Shown here one piece after another: positions 1-11,852 of a stretch of 64,000 bases of DNA. Origin of the DNA: Sinohyriopsis cumingii. Its lineage: Eukaryota > Mollusca > Bivalvia > Unionida > Unionidae. The notes under the pieces are model-generated. The model was not told the DNA's origin, did no database searches, and saw nothing but the letters and a program-made list of their open reading frames with translations. The DNA is taken from contig CM068838.1 in assembly GCA_028554795.2 (NCBI GenBank), forward strand, positions 132,371,768 to 132,435,767, written 5' to 3'. Positions within the stretch are counted from its first letter, which is position 1, and each line of letters begins with the position of its first letter. A program made the translations under genes and the position numbers.

Positions 1-35
1 TTCCTGAATATTTACAATCACTATTCCAGTATAGG

Positions 36-286
36 TGGGGTCCCGAGTGGTCTAAAACACTCTCCGTTACGGATCACTGCCATCTCACCTCAGTCTGTGT
101 GGGTTCGAGTCTAGGATTCAGCCAATGTGGGTATGTGAGAAAGCTTGCCAGTGGCTTCTCATGGGTTGGTGGGTTTTCGCGGGGTATTCCTGGGTTCTTC
201 CTCCACCATTTATACTGGCCGCCATGCATAGCATTTTGTGTGCTGAAAAATGGCGTTAAACCCGACAACAACAACAACAACAACAA
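36..286 (+). mobile_element. tRNA-derived SINE, CAA-tailed family A, copy 1
   Basis: The head resembles a Ser/Leu-type tRNA (GAGTGGTCTAAA A-box area, GGTTCGAGTCT B box). A conserved middle follows (GGGTATTCCTGGGTTC, TTCCTCCACCA), then GGCGTTAAACCC and a CAA-repeat tail. It is flanked by the 10-bp duplication CCAGTATAGG at 26-35 and 287-296. The middle resembles the so-called Meta SINE domain (from memory). The A box is partly deleted compared with the other copies. Confidence 0.85.
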
Positions 287-514
287 CCAGTATAGGCTAC
301 CTGGTAATACTTTCCACATGTGATCGATGTCTACCAAACAGTATAAAACTCCCAAACCAAATAAGGAATTATTCAAAAAACGTTTCCAATCCTCTGGAAC
401 TTTGCTCTGGAATTGTATTCCAGTTGAAATTGGAAATTCCCACTCTATTTCTTTATTCCAAACCCAATATGTCCAGTGGTTTCAGAGATGCAATTAAAAT
501 AAATAAATTCCTTT

Positions 515-600
515 GTATGAGGGCCTCAGGGTAGATTAGTTCTTAGATAATTGTGTTACCCTCTTTAAAAATAGCCATTATTATTATTATTTTTATTAAA
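515..600 (+). mobile_element. 5'-truncated LINE 3' tail
   Basis: GAGGGCCTCAGGGTAGATTA and GTTACCCTCTTTAAA followed by ATT repeats match the tail at 53.5 kb almost base for base. Confidence 0.55.
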
Positions 601-747
601 AAAATCTCATATAGCAACATAAGATCTCTCCTACTCTGAGAACACACCATATAAAACATTCTGAGAGAGACAGACACACACATGCACACAAAGTCAAGCT
701 ATTTGGTATTATGCTAGAAACTATAGTTTGATCACAAAGCATGGTTC

Positions 748-942
748 ATTTTATCCTATCTGTAGGCCGGTTAATTTTCAGGTCAGCATCATTAAATGTA
801 GCTTAAAGTACCTAATTAGTAAATGTAGCTTAAAGTACCTAATTAGTAAATGTAATTACATCATGTGAAATGAATTGGATATTATTAGCTACAAGTAATG
901 ACACTAACCTGAAAATTTACAGACCTACAGATAGGATAAAAT
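748..942. repeat. Foldback element with about 36-bp inverted ends
   Basis: The arms 748-783 and 907-942 are near-exact reverse complements (ATTTTATCCTATCTGTAGG outer part identical, a few mismatches, then AATTTTCAGGT identical). The interior carries a tandem pair of TAAATGTAGCTTAAAGTACC units. It looks like a small MITE-like foldback; no clear target duplication. Confidence 0.65.
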
Positions 943-1835
943 TTGATATGCTGTGTGGAAAGAACTATGACAGAAAACACTATTCCAGGCATACAGACTG
1001 TACACTTCACTGACTACAAAAATAAAAAAAACCAAACTATCTGAAGAGCTTCTACAAAGATCGAAACAAAAAGAAATGTGTTATATCAGACCTGCCTTCT
1101 TCAAAACTTTGTTATATACCTGCAAACAGTGATAGTTGAATCAAAAATTTTCAACAAATGAAAATTTGTGCACTTACCAATCAGAGTGGTTCATTTATCA
1201 GTCCACACACTGTTCCACAAGAAAATTTGCGTGTAACGTATCATTCATTGCCCTTGTAATAGCAACATTTGCCATATTAAATCCATGAAAGAAAATATTA
1301 ATTTTCAAGAATATGATGAAATAGAAATCTGATCCTTCACTAGACACTTAAAACTATGTTATTCTGTAAGTAGTAGTTTAATGTATTGTACTGTTGCCTA
1401 CCATAGAACTTTTTCCAAATTAGATCTTATTATTTTAAATGTTATCCATATAAAAGATACTAATTACTTACTGTTATCTTTCATATGACACCCATCAATT
1501 AAATGTGATAAATACAGTAATAATATGTTTATGTTTTCTCATGTGTCAAACTTATTTACTTAGGTTGACAGGTCGCCCCATTGCGCTCATTAACATATGC
1601 ATATAAATGCGCAGTACTGTCTTTTGAACTACAAGAACACATGGCTTGAGGTGCTCATTGTGCATTACTTCCAACACAACAATTATAACTGTTTTCTTGA
1701 TTTGTTTGCCTTTTCTAAGAACAGCATATATAGCTAGATTCTACTTAGATAATTATTCCAATTTTCATTAAAAAAAAGAGGTACTAGACCTGATGACCTT
1801 TATATAGAGTGAGAAGCAGTAATAATACCAGATGA
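943..1835. other. No gene or repeat recognised
   Basis: AT-rich intergenic or intronic sequence. No open frame worth naming and no repeat seen. Confidence 0.6.
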
Positions 1836-2561
1836 AGAATGCTGTGTTTGGAATCTGTTGAATAATACTGTGTTTGGAATCTGTTGAATAATACTGTGTT
1901 TGGAATCTATTGAATAATACTGTGTTTGGAATCAGTTGAATAATACTGTGTTTGGAATCTGTTGAATAATACAGTGTTTGGAATCTGTTGAATAATACTG
2001 TGTTTGGAATCTGTTGAATAATACTGTGTTTGGAATCTGTTGAATAATACTGTGTTTGGAATCTGTTGAATAATACTGTGTTTTGAATCTGTTGAATAAT
2101 GCTGTGTTTTGAATCTGTTGAATAATACTGTGTTTTGAATCTGTTGAATAATGCTGTGTTTGGAATCTGTTGAATAATACTGTGTTTGGAATCTGTTGAA
2201 TAATACTGTGTTTGGAATCTGTTGAATAATACTGTGTTTGGAATCTGTTGAATAATACTGTGTTTGGAATCTGTTGAATAATACTGTGTTTTGAATCTGT
2301 TGAATAATGCTGTGTTTTGAATCTGTTGAATAATACTGTGTTTTGAATCTGTTGAATAATGCTGTGTTTGGAATCTGTTGAATAATACTGTGTTTGGAAT
2401 CTGTTGAATAATACTGTGTTTGGAATCTGTTGAATAATACTGTGTTTGGAATCTGTTGAATAATACTGTGTTTGGAATCTGTTGAATAATGCTGTGTTTG
2501 GAATCTGTTGAATAATACTGTGTTTGGAATCTGTTGAATAATACTGTGTTTTGAATCTGTT
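1836..2561 (+). repeat. Minisatellite, 26-bp unit, about 28 copies
   Basis: Unit AATAATACTGTGTTTGGAAT plus CTGTTG, with GG/TG and AC/GC variants in a repeated order. Because 26 is not a multiple of 3 and no frame has a stop, the reverse strand stays open for 216 codons, repeating every 26 residues. Not a gene. Confidence 0.95.
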
Positions 2562-2894
2562 AACTAAATTGCAAACATGCATGGTTATTTTAATTTAATT
2601 GGAAAACATTGGGTGAAAAAAATAATCTGCCGGTGTTGTATCAAGACAAGGAAATCCCAGTCAAGAAATTATTTTTTTTGTGTCTCCTCCCTGAATGCAT
2701 ATTGTACATGCTTGAATATGGTTGATGTCTAAGTATGGAAAGGTTTGTGTTAATTTTACATTTTTTGTCAACCTACATTCATTGGAAAGTGTAACATAGC
2801 AACTGCTTTAATGATAACATCATCATCATTAAAAGTTTGTTAAGGTTTTAGTTTGAATCATTATGAATGTACAAGTTTTGTTTTATATTTGCTT

Positions 2895-3345
2895 ATATTT
2901 TCTAACAAATCAAATTGATTGATTTTCTTCATACTTGGGATGAATCCTTATGAAACTTTGTTCTATGAGATTCTGGCTTGCCCTTTTTCATCGGGGTCAG
3001 GGTCACAGTAATAGAAAGTTGGCATTATTGTTTTAGTTAAAAAATTACATTTGCTATTTTCTACATTTTCATTATACTTGACTGAACCATTATGAAGCTA
3101 AGACATTTCTTTGACATGCTTGCTGATCCCTTTGACATTGGGATCAAGATTCCAGTCAGAAGATTTGCATTAAGGTTTTTGTTCAAGTTGTTTTGTTCAT
3201 TTATATTTACTAAAACCTTGATCGATTTTCTTCATACTTTGAAGATCCCGTATGAAGCTGAAACAATTTATTCGGTGACATGTTTGCTCAGGCCATTGAC
3301 ATTGGAGTCAGAGTCACACACTTTGCAGAATGTTTTTTTTTTTAT
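2895..3345 (+). repeat. Old degenerate tandem repeat, three units of about 142-161 bp
   Basis: CTTCATACTTGGGATGAATC (2927), CATTATACTTGACTGAACCA (3069) and CTTCATACTTTGAAGATCCC (3230) begin similar blocks, each followed by TATGAARCT and a TGACATTGGGRTC-like phrase. The small ORF at 3092-3427 lies across it and looks incidental. Confidence 0.5.
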
Positions 3346-3429
3346 GGTGGACTTGCCATGCAGACATTTCATTTTTGTCTTTATGTTGGAGAGGAGGAAT
3401 AAAAATAGCACTTCTGTTTGTTCTTAAAG

Positions 3430-4285
3430 CTGAATTTTTTTACTAAGGAATAGACACCTTTTTTTAGAGTGCAGAAATGTAGAGGGTCTGCACCAATTAC
3501 CAGATAATTGTTAATTGTTCTAAATTTTTTGTAGCTTTGTTGGCTGGTGACTGAAAATATACCTCACTTTACATGCTAATGTTTTCGTCAAATAGACTGA
3601 TGTACTGTACGGAGTCAAGAACAAATAATGATCATATAGTAACAGGTTCCAAATAGCAGATCATCCTAAAAGGTTTAAAAGTATGATTCTGAAATCATAT
3701 TAATGAGGCACTTGTTATTAAATTTACTCTGTAGATGTACAGAGTTCTGGATACCTGATAAATGATAAAGTTAAGAAATAAGTTTTTCTGCATTTATCCT
3801 TGATTGATTTTGAATGATTGACACCTTTCATTGTATTTATGCAGGATTGATTTTTTGTGGCTTACAAATTTGGTTGGACCTGCTTGTTTGATAGATATGA
3901 AGTAATGTCTTCACTGAAAGAAGAGTAAATTTTCAGAAACCGATTTTTTAAGGCTGCAAGGAAATAGCATTACCGTAGACCTGTTCTTTGGGAGTAAATT
4001 GGAATGGTGCCAATTCTGTAGGATTTTTTTGTTGGAGTGAGGTTTGTGCATGTACTGACAATTCTTAATTTAAGGCTTTCATTAGTCATCACAGCTGACA
4101 CATTCTAATCAATAGACAGACTATGATGTTGATAAATTATACCTTTTGTTTTCTTGAAATTGAGGAAATGTCCTTGAGCTGTAGTTTGGCACACATTATT
4201 ATAAAGCGACAGATCTCTTCTTTGGCTGTTAGCTACATTTTTTTGCCTTACAAATGACAAATGCCTGATAAGTAGGGTATTTGTT
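3430..4285. other. No gene recognised
   Basis: AT-rich unique-looking sequence with no recognisable coding, RNA or mobile signature; 4551-5258 is similar. Confidence 0.55.
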
Positions 4286-4550
4286 TAGGCTCTTTCAGAT
4301 GTCAAGTTACCAGTCACAAGCTTGGGAGTAAAATTTTGGAGATAAAATTATATATCCTGGAGATTGTCAAATGATGCTGGAAAGTTAACTAAAAGTATGT
4401 GCCACAGAAAATTATTTCTTTAGGTTCTTTCAGATGTCAAGTTACCAGTCACAAGCTTGGAAGTAAAGTATTGGAGATAAAATTATATATCCTGGAGATT
4501 GTCAAATGATGCTGGAAAGTTAACTAAAAGTGTGTGACACTGAAAATTGT
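4286..4550 (+). repeat. Tandem duplication, two units of 135 bp
   Basis: TTTCAGATGTCAAGTTACCA and the following 115 bp occur twice with a handful of substitutions, the second copy starting at 4421. Confidence 0.85.
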
Positions 4551-5258
4551 CCATGGTACTGATGGATAGCACAAGCATATGCCACGGAAAATTATCCCCT
4601 TACTGGCAGATAGCAAAAGCATACTTCACTGACGGTTGTACCCTCCGACTTGTAGCAGAAAAATGTTATTGATAATTGTCTCCACTGACAAATAGCAAAA
4701 GCAGATACTGGTATCACTAACATTCGTCCCCTGATAGTCTGATAGTACCAGCTTCAATGACTGAATTTATTTTCATGGGTTTACATTTTACATTTTTGTG
4801 GTTTTGAAAGAAATGACATTTGAATTAATTTCAGTTATGGGGATGGGGTCCTGTCATTTCCATGTGAAGGTCCATCTTTGCTGAGTTGTGCAATAATGGT
4901 GTGTAGTAAATACAAAAGCCATGAAAAATGGTACCCCACGAATATAAGGGAATTAGAATTACAGTACAGGGTATGTACTAATTTGAATATGACATACAAT
5001 ATATCAGACTGAAGCTCTTGACTGAATTTAAAAGAAATCAGAAGCTAGTGTTGGTGAAAAAGCTCTTGCCTTATGTATTGTCCAAGTTGTCTTAGATTTT
5101 TTATAAAGTTTTGGGGTGTATGAATAGTCCTTAGTACCAACACTTTTCAAGTTTTTAAGTAGAAAAACATTTTTGTTCAAAACTTACAAGACCAATACAA
5201 TTTTAATTTGTATCACCAGGTTCATGAACAATTTGGGGGATATATAAAATGTGTTGTG

Positions 5259-5521
5259 AGTATGGTACTTTGTAGTCAGTATGGTACTTTGCATAGAACT
5301 TTGCAACCAGCATGGTACTTTGTAGTCAGTATGGTACTTTGCATAGAACTTTGCAACCAGCATGGTACTTTGTAATCAGTATGGTACTTTGCATAGTACT
5401 TTGCAACCAGCATGGTACCTTGTAGTCAGTATGGTACTTTGCATAGTACTTTGCAACCAGCACGGTACTTTGCAGTCAGTATGGTACTTTGCATAGTACT
5501 TTGCAACTAGCATGGTACTTT
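5259..5521 (+). repeat. Minisatellite, 50-bp unit, about 5 copies
   Basis: The unit contains two related halves: CATGGTACTTTGTAGTCAGT and ATGGTACTTTGCATAGWACT, then TTGCAACCAG. This suggests an older roughly 15-17-bp GGTACTTTG repeat inside the longer unit. Confidence 0.9.
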
Positions 5522-6296
5522 TACCCATTTTATTGCTCTATATGTTATTAAATACATATTAAATGATTCAAAGTTTTCATCTGCTCCATTGTTTAAATGC
5601 AGAATTTATCTCCACCTGGAGTGCAAGAAATAAGCAGAAATAAGGGACACTTCTGGTGGATATGTAAAAGACTTGACAAATATGAGATAGATTGATCTTA
5701 TCTCAGTTTAAAGTGTACAAATTATCAAAGAACATAGAGGAGGTGTGCTTTTTGGCGTGTGGGTTTTAATTACCTTTGCAGTGAAAGAGCACACTATAAC
5801 AAACCTAGTTACTAGCAATCTTGCAATAACAAAACATGTATGATCTTAAGTTTGGTAGCATCATTACTGTTCAGGTTTTGTCAAATTCCTTGATTGCTTA
5901 TTACAACTTACACCCTAGAAATGCAGTTTATTTATTTATTACAGATGATGGTGTTTTACACTAGCTACACCATTAAGTTAATATCATTTAATACATAATC
6001 TGTTGTTATTAAATAGCTCACTCCAGAGAAAAAATATGCTTAAGAGTAATTGTATGATGAGAAGTCATCATCCCATAGGGTGATTTTTTTTTAAAGATCC
6101 AGTGTCTGATAAATGACCCTGACCCTTGCACAATTCGCCAACTTTCTTTTCTGTTGCCACCATTATTACAGCAGTGAAAATTACTTGTTGAAGAAAATTT
6201 CTTTGTCTTCAAGTTGTACATTGTGAATTGAGCATTTTTACTGTGTACATCTTATTTACAGTGTGAAACTACTCTCATGTGAAGATATTATTCCTA
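5522..6296. other. No gene recognised upstream of DIRS relic 1
   Basis: I looked here for the RT domain expected before the DIRS RNase H and did not find one; relic 1 seems to be 5'-truncated. Confidence 0.5.
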
Positions 6297-7970
6297 TTTT
6301 AAGTTCATGATGGTCTCTTCCACCAAAACCACCGGTGGTATTTTAGTATACCTCAAGTGACAAGGAGGCATATATGCCCTTAATCCCTGTTTGGATGTTG
6401 GAATGCCCTTTGCTAAGAAGCTTTTGCAGGGATTTCCCTCACAAGTTTGCCATATTCCTGGCAAAAAGAATATTTTGGCAGAGAGTCTGTCCAGGAGGGG
6501 CAAGATTGTTCTCATGGAATAGTCTTTGCAACAATCCATAGCCAATTCCCTGTTCAGAGACTGGGTGAGATCCTTGGTGGACTTGGTGATTAGGCTAAAC
6601 GATAAGCTCCCCATTATCTTAGAGGATGGTCAGATGTGGGAGGTCATGGGTTCGATCACCGGCTGATTCATACCAAAGACTTATAAAAATGGTACTAACA
6701 GCTGCCTCGATTGGCACTCAGCATTAAGAGGTTAGTGTTAGGACTGTTTGGCCTGGCGTCAGGATAATGTGACTGCGGCATGATGCCCCAGTGTTAGACA
6801 TCACTATAAACTGCCACACTGCAGACTTCGTAGCGAAATGACTGAAGAATTGTTAAAGCTATGTTAAAAATCCAAATTATAGACACACACACCTTGGAGG
6901 ATGGTCCTTCTGTCATAGCACAGAGGCTCACTTCAGTACTACAGCCCATATATTCTCCACCATCTTATAAGACCTCTCAACTAGGACAAATTTTCATGTA
7001 AATAAGCCTAGTACATTGTTCTGTCCAGTTGATCTACACCAAGGTCCATGATGCCATGTAGAGAATCTTTTATGATTGGTGTATTAGGAAATGTGTGAAT
7101 CTAGCTGTCGCTCTCTGAATGCAATGGCTGAATTTCCTCTCTTTCTTTTTGAAAAGAGATAATGTTTGGTTTCTGCTATTGGGGACTATAGGGCCACCCT
7201 GTCCAACACACTCAAACTTTTGAAATGTATGGCCATTGGAGCAATTTCTCATGTAGCCGACCTGAATAGTTTTTTTGAGCTGCAAAGGCCAGGCTCTCTT
7301 GCTAATGTCTAGATGGTGTATTTTGTGTCACTGTCTTGTGGTCTCTAACTAAACCCCATTTGAACCTTTTGGTGAATCTTCTTTCAAGAATCTTGTGCTG
7401 AATAATGTTTTCTTGCTTTCCTTAACATCTCTAAGATGAAGGAGCAAGAGTCATAGAATCAGACTGTCTCTGGTTCAGCCAAAATTATGAGTTTTCCTCC
7501 TTTACCAGCCAGATTTCTTAGATGAAGACCAGCTTGCATCATTTGCTCCACTCCTTATTGAGATCCCCAGTCTGAGTTATTTCTGTGCTGGGAATGATCA
7601 AAATCGGACTTTTATGCTCAGTTACACTTTTAAGTGGCAGCTTCTAAAGAGGAAGAAAGGGTAGGAAGTGTCTTTTCCTCACCATAGGAGCTTGACTGAT
7701 AATTTTAATTCCACCACTTCAGGGTGGATTGCTACAACTATCAAGAATACTTGTGAATCCCTTATTGAGAGGGATCTCTCATTCATAAAGATCAAAGCTC
7801 ATTGCTGTCTCATGGATCTCTCTGACTCATTCGTCTTTGGATTATGTGAAGAAAGGCACATTTTGGCAATCTCACATGACCATCACTTTTTACCTTCATT
7901 TGTTTTCTCATCCAAGCAAAGGCATATTTTCTTCTGTGTGTGTTTGTGTGGGAACTTAGTTGAATGAAAT
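6297..7970 (+). pseudogene. DIRS-type retrotransposon relic 1 (RNase H end and tyrosine recombinase)
   Basis: Frameshifted and stop-ridden remains of a DIRS element. At 6312-6400 a piece like GGILVYLK followed by QGGIYALNPC matches the DIRS RNase H block around DNTxVVxYLxRQGG. At 6450-6500 HIPGKKNILAESLSRRGK matches the hallmark HIPGxxNxxADxLSR. A VDLxxxRLNxKLP block follows near 6575-6610. A family-B SINE interrupts at 6631-6892. Recombinase remains then appear: KVHDAM, stop, RIFYDWC near 7040, FEPFGESSFKNLVLNNVFLL near 7355, and SGWIATTIKNTCESL followed by LSFIKIKAH near 7720-7800. No RT was found upstream. DIRS elements integrate by a tyrosine recombinase instead of an integrase. This copy is dead. 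Confidence 0.8.
6631..6892 (+). mobile_element. tRNA-derived SINE family B, 5'-truncated, inserted in DIRS relic 1
   Basis: The copy starts within the tRNA-like head (CAGATGTGGGAGGTCATGGG, B box GGTTCGATCAC). The family-B body follows (TTAGTGTTAGGACTG, GTGTCAGGATAATGTGACTG-like, CATCACTATAAACTGCCACA) and a CA-rich tail. The 13-bp near-duplication CTTRGAGGATGGT flanks it at 6618-6630 and 6893-6905, and DIRS coding remains continue on both sides. Confidence 0.82.
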
Positions 7971-8849
7971 AATACATGTTGCTATTGTTTTCCTAATATA
8001 CACTGATGTCCTAATACACACTGCCGTCCTATGTCCTGCAAAAGATTGAGGGCTAATATGCATTGGCCAGGATCATAGATTAAATATTGAATCTTTCTAG
8101 AAAGTCACCCTATGGGAGGATGAATTCTCATAATATTGTTCATGGTGTTTTCTCGTTGGGAAAGAGTAAGGTATGCAATAGCATTAGGTAAGTATTACAT
8201 CATTAAAATTGGTATACCCCTCCTCCCTCCATTAGCCCCCTATTCAGTTATTTTTTGATTACTTCATGTGGTAAATAATTGATTGATTCATGTGGAAAAG
8301 ATTTGTTCTTTTGATTTATTCCATTTATTCAACTTAATTTAGATTATAGGTTGAGCATCTGTTTAAATTTTTAAATGTATTATCTAATTGATCTAGTCAA
8401 CAGTGATTATTGGTTACTGTATTTGCATTTGATTCTGATTTATACCAGTTTATTGTTTTATCTACTCTGTTCTATTCTTTTTTTATTTCCCTGCAATACC
8501 TGTTTGAGTTCTCTACCATCTGTCATTACCATACTGTGTAAGCTTGCTTGCATTTGGAAAGGGAAGGAATCCTGTTGATTTCAGGCTCAAAGTCAAAAGA
8601 TCAAAGTCGCAGAAACTGGAAAAGGAAATCTGTTTCCAGATAACTTGAGTTGTTTACCAGATACCTTCACCAAACTTGCCAAATTCATTAAATTTAAGAT
8701 AAAATATACACTTATTGCTTTTGGGGTCAACAGTTTCAAGGTCTCATTTATAGTGACTCTTGGAATTAAAATGCTTCTGCACAGTATCTGGAATTCTTTA
8801 TCACCTACATTGATCAAACTTTATTGATGACTTGCAATTTAGGGAAACC

Positions 8850-8854
<5 letters not shown>
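7971..8854. other. No gene recognised
   Basis: AT-rich. The phrase AGTCAAAAGATCAA occurs here and again near 9055, and GTCAAAAGTCAATCACAGAG near 23130 is similar, suggesting an old unnamed repeat. Confidence 0.45.

Positions 8855-8922
<68 letters not shown>
8855..8922. repeat. TA dinucleotide microsatellite
   Basis: Uninterrupted alternating TA of about 68 bp. Confidence 0.95.
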
Positions 8923-8925
<3 letters not shown>

Positions 8926-9187
8926 GTCCAAGGTAGAATATACAGAGGCTGAAAGAAGAAACATAGTTTTGGCAAATTGTCTTGAGTTTTGTGCATTAAA
9001 AACATTATGGATGGCTTGCATTTATGACAAGGAAAACACGTATTGAGTATAGAGTCAAAAGATCAAGTATCTAACAAGTGAAAGAGGGTTTTACATAAAA
9101 GAAGTGAAATACTACTATTTGCCACTTTTTACAATACTCCGATTGGAGATGAGAGTGAGGGGAAGGAATTCCACTCCTTGCTAACTT

Positions 9188-9469
9188 AAAAGTTTTAGAA
9201 TTGAGCAAAATCAATGTTGTATAGGATTTTCCCACAGATTTTTAAGTTTTAGAATTGAGCAAAATTAATGTTGTATAGGATTTTCCCACAGATTTTGAAG
9301 TTTTAGAATTGAGCAAAATCAATGTTGTATAGGATTTTCCCACAGATTTTTAAGTTTCAGAATTGAGCAAAATCAATGTTGTATAGGATTTTCCCACAGA
9401 TTTTTAAGTTTTAGAATTGAGCAAAATCAATGTTGTATAGGATTTTCCCACAGATTTTTAAGTTTTGGA
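9188..9469 (+). repeat. Minisatellite, 54-bp unit, about 5 copies
   Basis: Unit AAGTTTTAGAATTGAGCAAA, ATCAATGTTGTATAGG and ATTTTCCCACAGATTTTT. The copies are nearly identical, indicating recent spread. Confidence 0.95.
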
Positions 9470-9691
9470 ATAGACTCTTATTATTATCCATGCTTCATTA
9501 TATATTTGTCAGATTCCTAGCTTAACAATGAGTTTATTAGAATACATCATTTACATTGATGAGTTGTGTATGAAAAAATGTTGAAATAAGTCTGCATAAA
9601 ATGGTGTATGGTATAATACAGTGCCTTTAGTAATACCTTTGTCTTAGAGCAGGAACAAGTTAACCTTGGTTTTAGATCTAATAGTTTCAGG

Positions 9692-9777
9692 AAAGATCTA
9701 ATTATACTTAACTGTCCTAACAATAACTGCTCCAAGATCTAATTATACTTACTGTCCTAACAATAACTGCACCAAGA
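9692..9777 (+). repeat. 40-bp minisatellite, first block (2 copies)
   Basis: Unit AGATCTAATTATACTTACTG plus TCCTAACAATAACTGCWCCA. It is separated from the main array by the insertion at 9778-9925. Confidence 0.9.
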
Positions 9778-9925
9778 TAATAATAATAATAATAATGAGG
9801 ACTTCATATAGCGCCTAATCTTTAGAAGCTCTAAGCGCTTTACAATATTAGACAACACATATAAGATAAAAAAAACATATAATAATATTATTACAAAAAC
9901 AAACACCATGAAATTAGAAAAACAT
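9778..9925. mobile_element. Short insertion within the 40-bp array with AGCGCTTTACA signature
   Basis: TAA repeats, then GAGGACTTCATATAGCGCC and TCTAAGCGCTTTACAATATT, followed by an AT-rich tail. The pair ATATAGCGCC / AGCGCTTTACA is a signature I remember from small interspersed elements of many marine invertebrates; the family name is not certain. Confidence 0.55.
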
Positions 9926-10701
9926 TATACTTACTGTCCTAACAATAACTGCTCCAAGATCTAATTATACTTACTGTCCTAACAATAACTGCACCAAGAT
10001 CTAATTATACTTACTGTCCTAACAATAACTGCTCCAAGATCTAATTATACTTACTATTCTAACAATAACTGCACCAAGATCTAATTATACTTACTGTCCT
10101 AACAATAACTGCACCAAGATCTAATTATACTTACTATTCTAACAATAACTGCACCAAGATCTAATTATACTTACTGTCCTAACAATAACTGCACCAAGAT
10201 CTAATTATACTTACTATTCTAACAATAACTGCACCAAGATCTAATTATACTTACTATTCTAACAATAACTGCACCAAGATCTAATTATACTTACTATTCT
10301 AACAATAACTGCACCAAGATCTAATTATACTTACTATTCTAACAATAACTGCACCAAGATCTAATTATACTTACTATTCTAACAATAACTGCACCAAGAT
10401 CTAATTATACTTACTATTCTAACAATAACTGCACCAAGATCTAATTATACTTACTATTCTAACAATAACTGCACCAAGATCTAATTATACTTACTGTCCT
10501 AACAATAACTGCTCCAAGATCTAATTATACATACTGTCCTAACAATAACTGCATCAAGATCTAATTATACTTACTATTCTAACAATAACTGCACCAAGAT
10601 CTAATTATACATACTGTCCTAACAATAACTGCATCAAGATCTAATTATACATACTGTCCTAACAATAACTGCACCAAGATCTAATTATACATACTGTCCT
10701 A
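9926..10701 (+). repeat. 40-bp minisatellite, main block (about 19 copies)
   Basis: The same unit as 9692-9777, with TACTGTCCT and TACTATTCT variants alternating along the array. Each unit carries a BglII-like AGATCT. Confidence 0.95.
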
Positions 10702-10780
10702 AAAAATAAGATAAAAAAGATAAAAAAACATATAATAATATTATTACAAAAACAAACACCATGAAATTAGAAAAACATTA
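10702..10780. repeat. Partial duplicate of the 9778-9925 insertion tail
   Basis: ATAAGATAAAA, AACATATAATAATATTATTA and ACACCATGAAATTAGAAAAA repeat the right part of the earlier insert, including its junction with the 40-bp array. The insert was therefore copied by array expansion rather than by a second insertion. Confidence 0.85.
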
Positions 10781-11137
10781 TACTTACTGTCCTAACAATA
10801 ACTGCTCCAAGATCTAATTATACTTACTATTCTAACAATAACTGCACCAAGATCTAATTATACTTACTGTCCTAACAATAACTGCACCAAGATCTAATTA
10901 TACTTACTGTCCTAACAATAACTGCACCAAGATCTAATTATACTTACTGTCCTAACAATAACTGCACCAAGATCTAATTATACTTACTATTCTAACAATA
11001 ACTGCACCAAGATCTAATTATACTTACTGTCCTAACAATAACTGCACCAAGATCTAATTATACTTACTGTCCTAACAATAACTGCTCCAAGATCTAATTA
11101 TACTTACTGTCCTAACAATAACTGCACCAGGATCTAC
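10781..11137 (+). repeat. 40-bp minisatellite, third block (about 9 copies)
   Basis: Continues the same unit to GCACCAGGATCTACT, where it ends. Confidence 0.95.
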
Positions 11138-11781
11138 TAAAAATATATTAAATATTTCTTTTTTAAGGGTGTCATGGATATTGTGAGACACTAATGTGTT
11201 GCTAGTCAAACTCATTTTGCAAAAGTTAACCACCATTAATACTGTCAGAAACAATACTGTTATTTAAAATTTACAGACATATTAATAATCAATTATTTGC
11301 TAATGCAATTACAGATTTTCACAAGAATTCAGAATCTATTGAAAAATTAGGGCAGATTGGGTGGTGGTGGTGGGGGTATTAGCAACCTATAGAATATTTT
11401 AACTAAGTGCTTCTTTAAGCAGATTTGTTGACATATTGCTTTAATAATGTCGGTGTCAGCAAAGTTTACTGTCCATCCCATCATTGTTTGAAAACTACCC
11501 ATGCTCTCTGCTTATTCAAAGAATTTGATCAGCCTGATGCTTGAATGATAGATATTTTGTATATGGAAAACAAAAATTCAAAGTGCCTTAGTGATCTGGA
11601 AGTTCAGAAAAATGTAGGGTACAGCTTATTTCTATGATGAGCAACCTCACTAAATATTTCAGAACTTAACAAATCTTGATGACATAAATATGAAGACCCA
11701 AAACATGCATGGTAATTTGGAAAAAAATGCGTTTTAATTTAAACTTGAAGACATGGTGATAGTGTGAAAGGCACCAGCTTA

Positions 11782-11852
<71 letters not shown>

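Noticed and set aside
36..110. Possible true tRNA gene in SINE heads
   Set aside because: The heads lack acceptor-stem pairing and a CCA-adjacent 3' end, and each continues into a SINE body with a tail and target duplication.
1932..2582. 216-codon reverse-strand frame
   Set aside because: It lies entirely in the 26-bp minisatellite and repeats every 26 residues; a by-product of a stop-free unit.
6294..6614. 106-codon minus-strand frame
   Set aside because: Antisense to the DIRS RNase H relic, whose sense motifs (HIPG...LSR) are on the plus strand.
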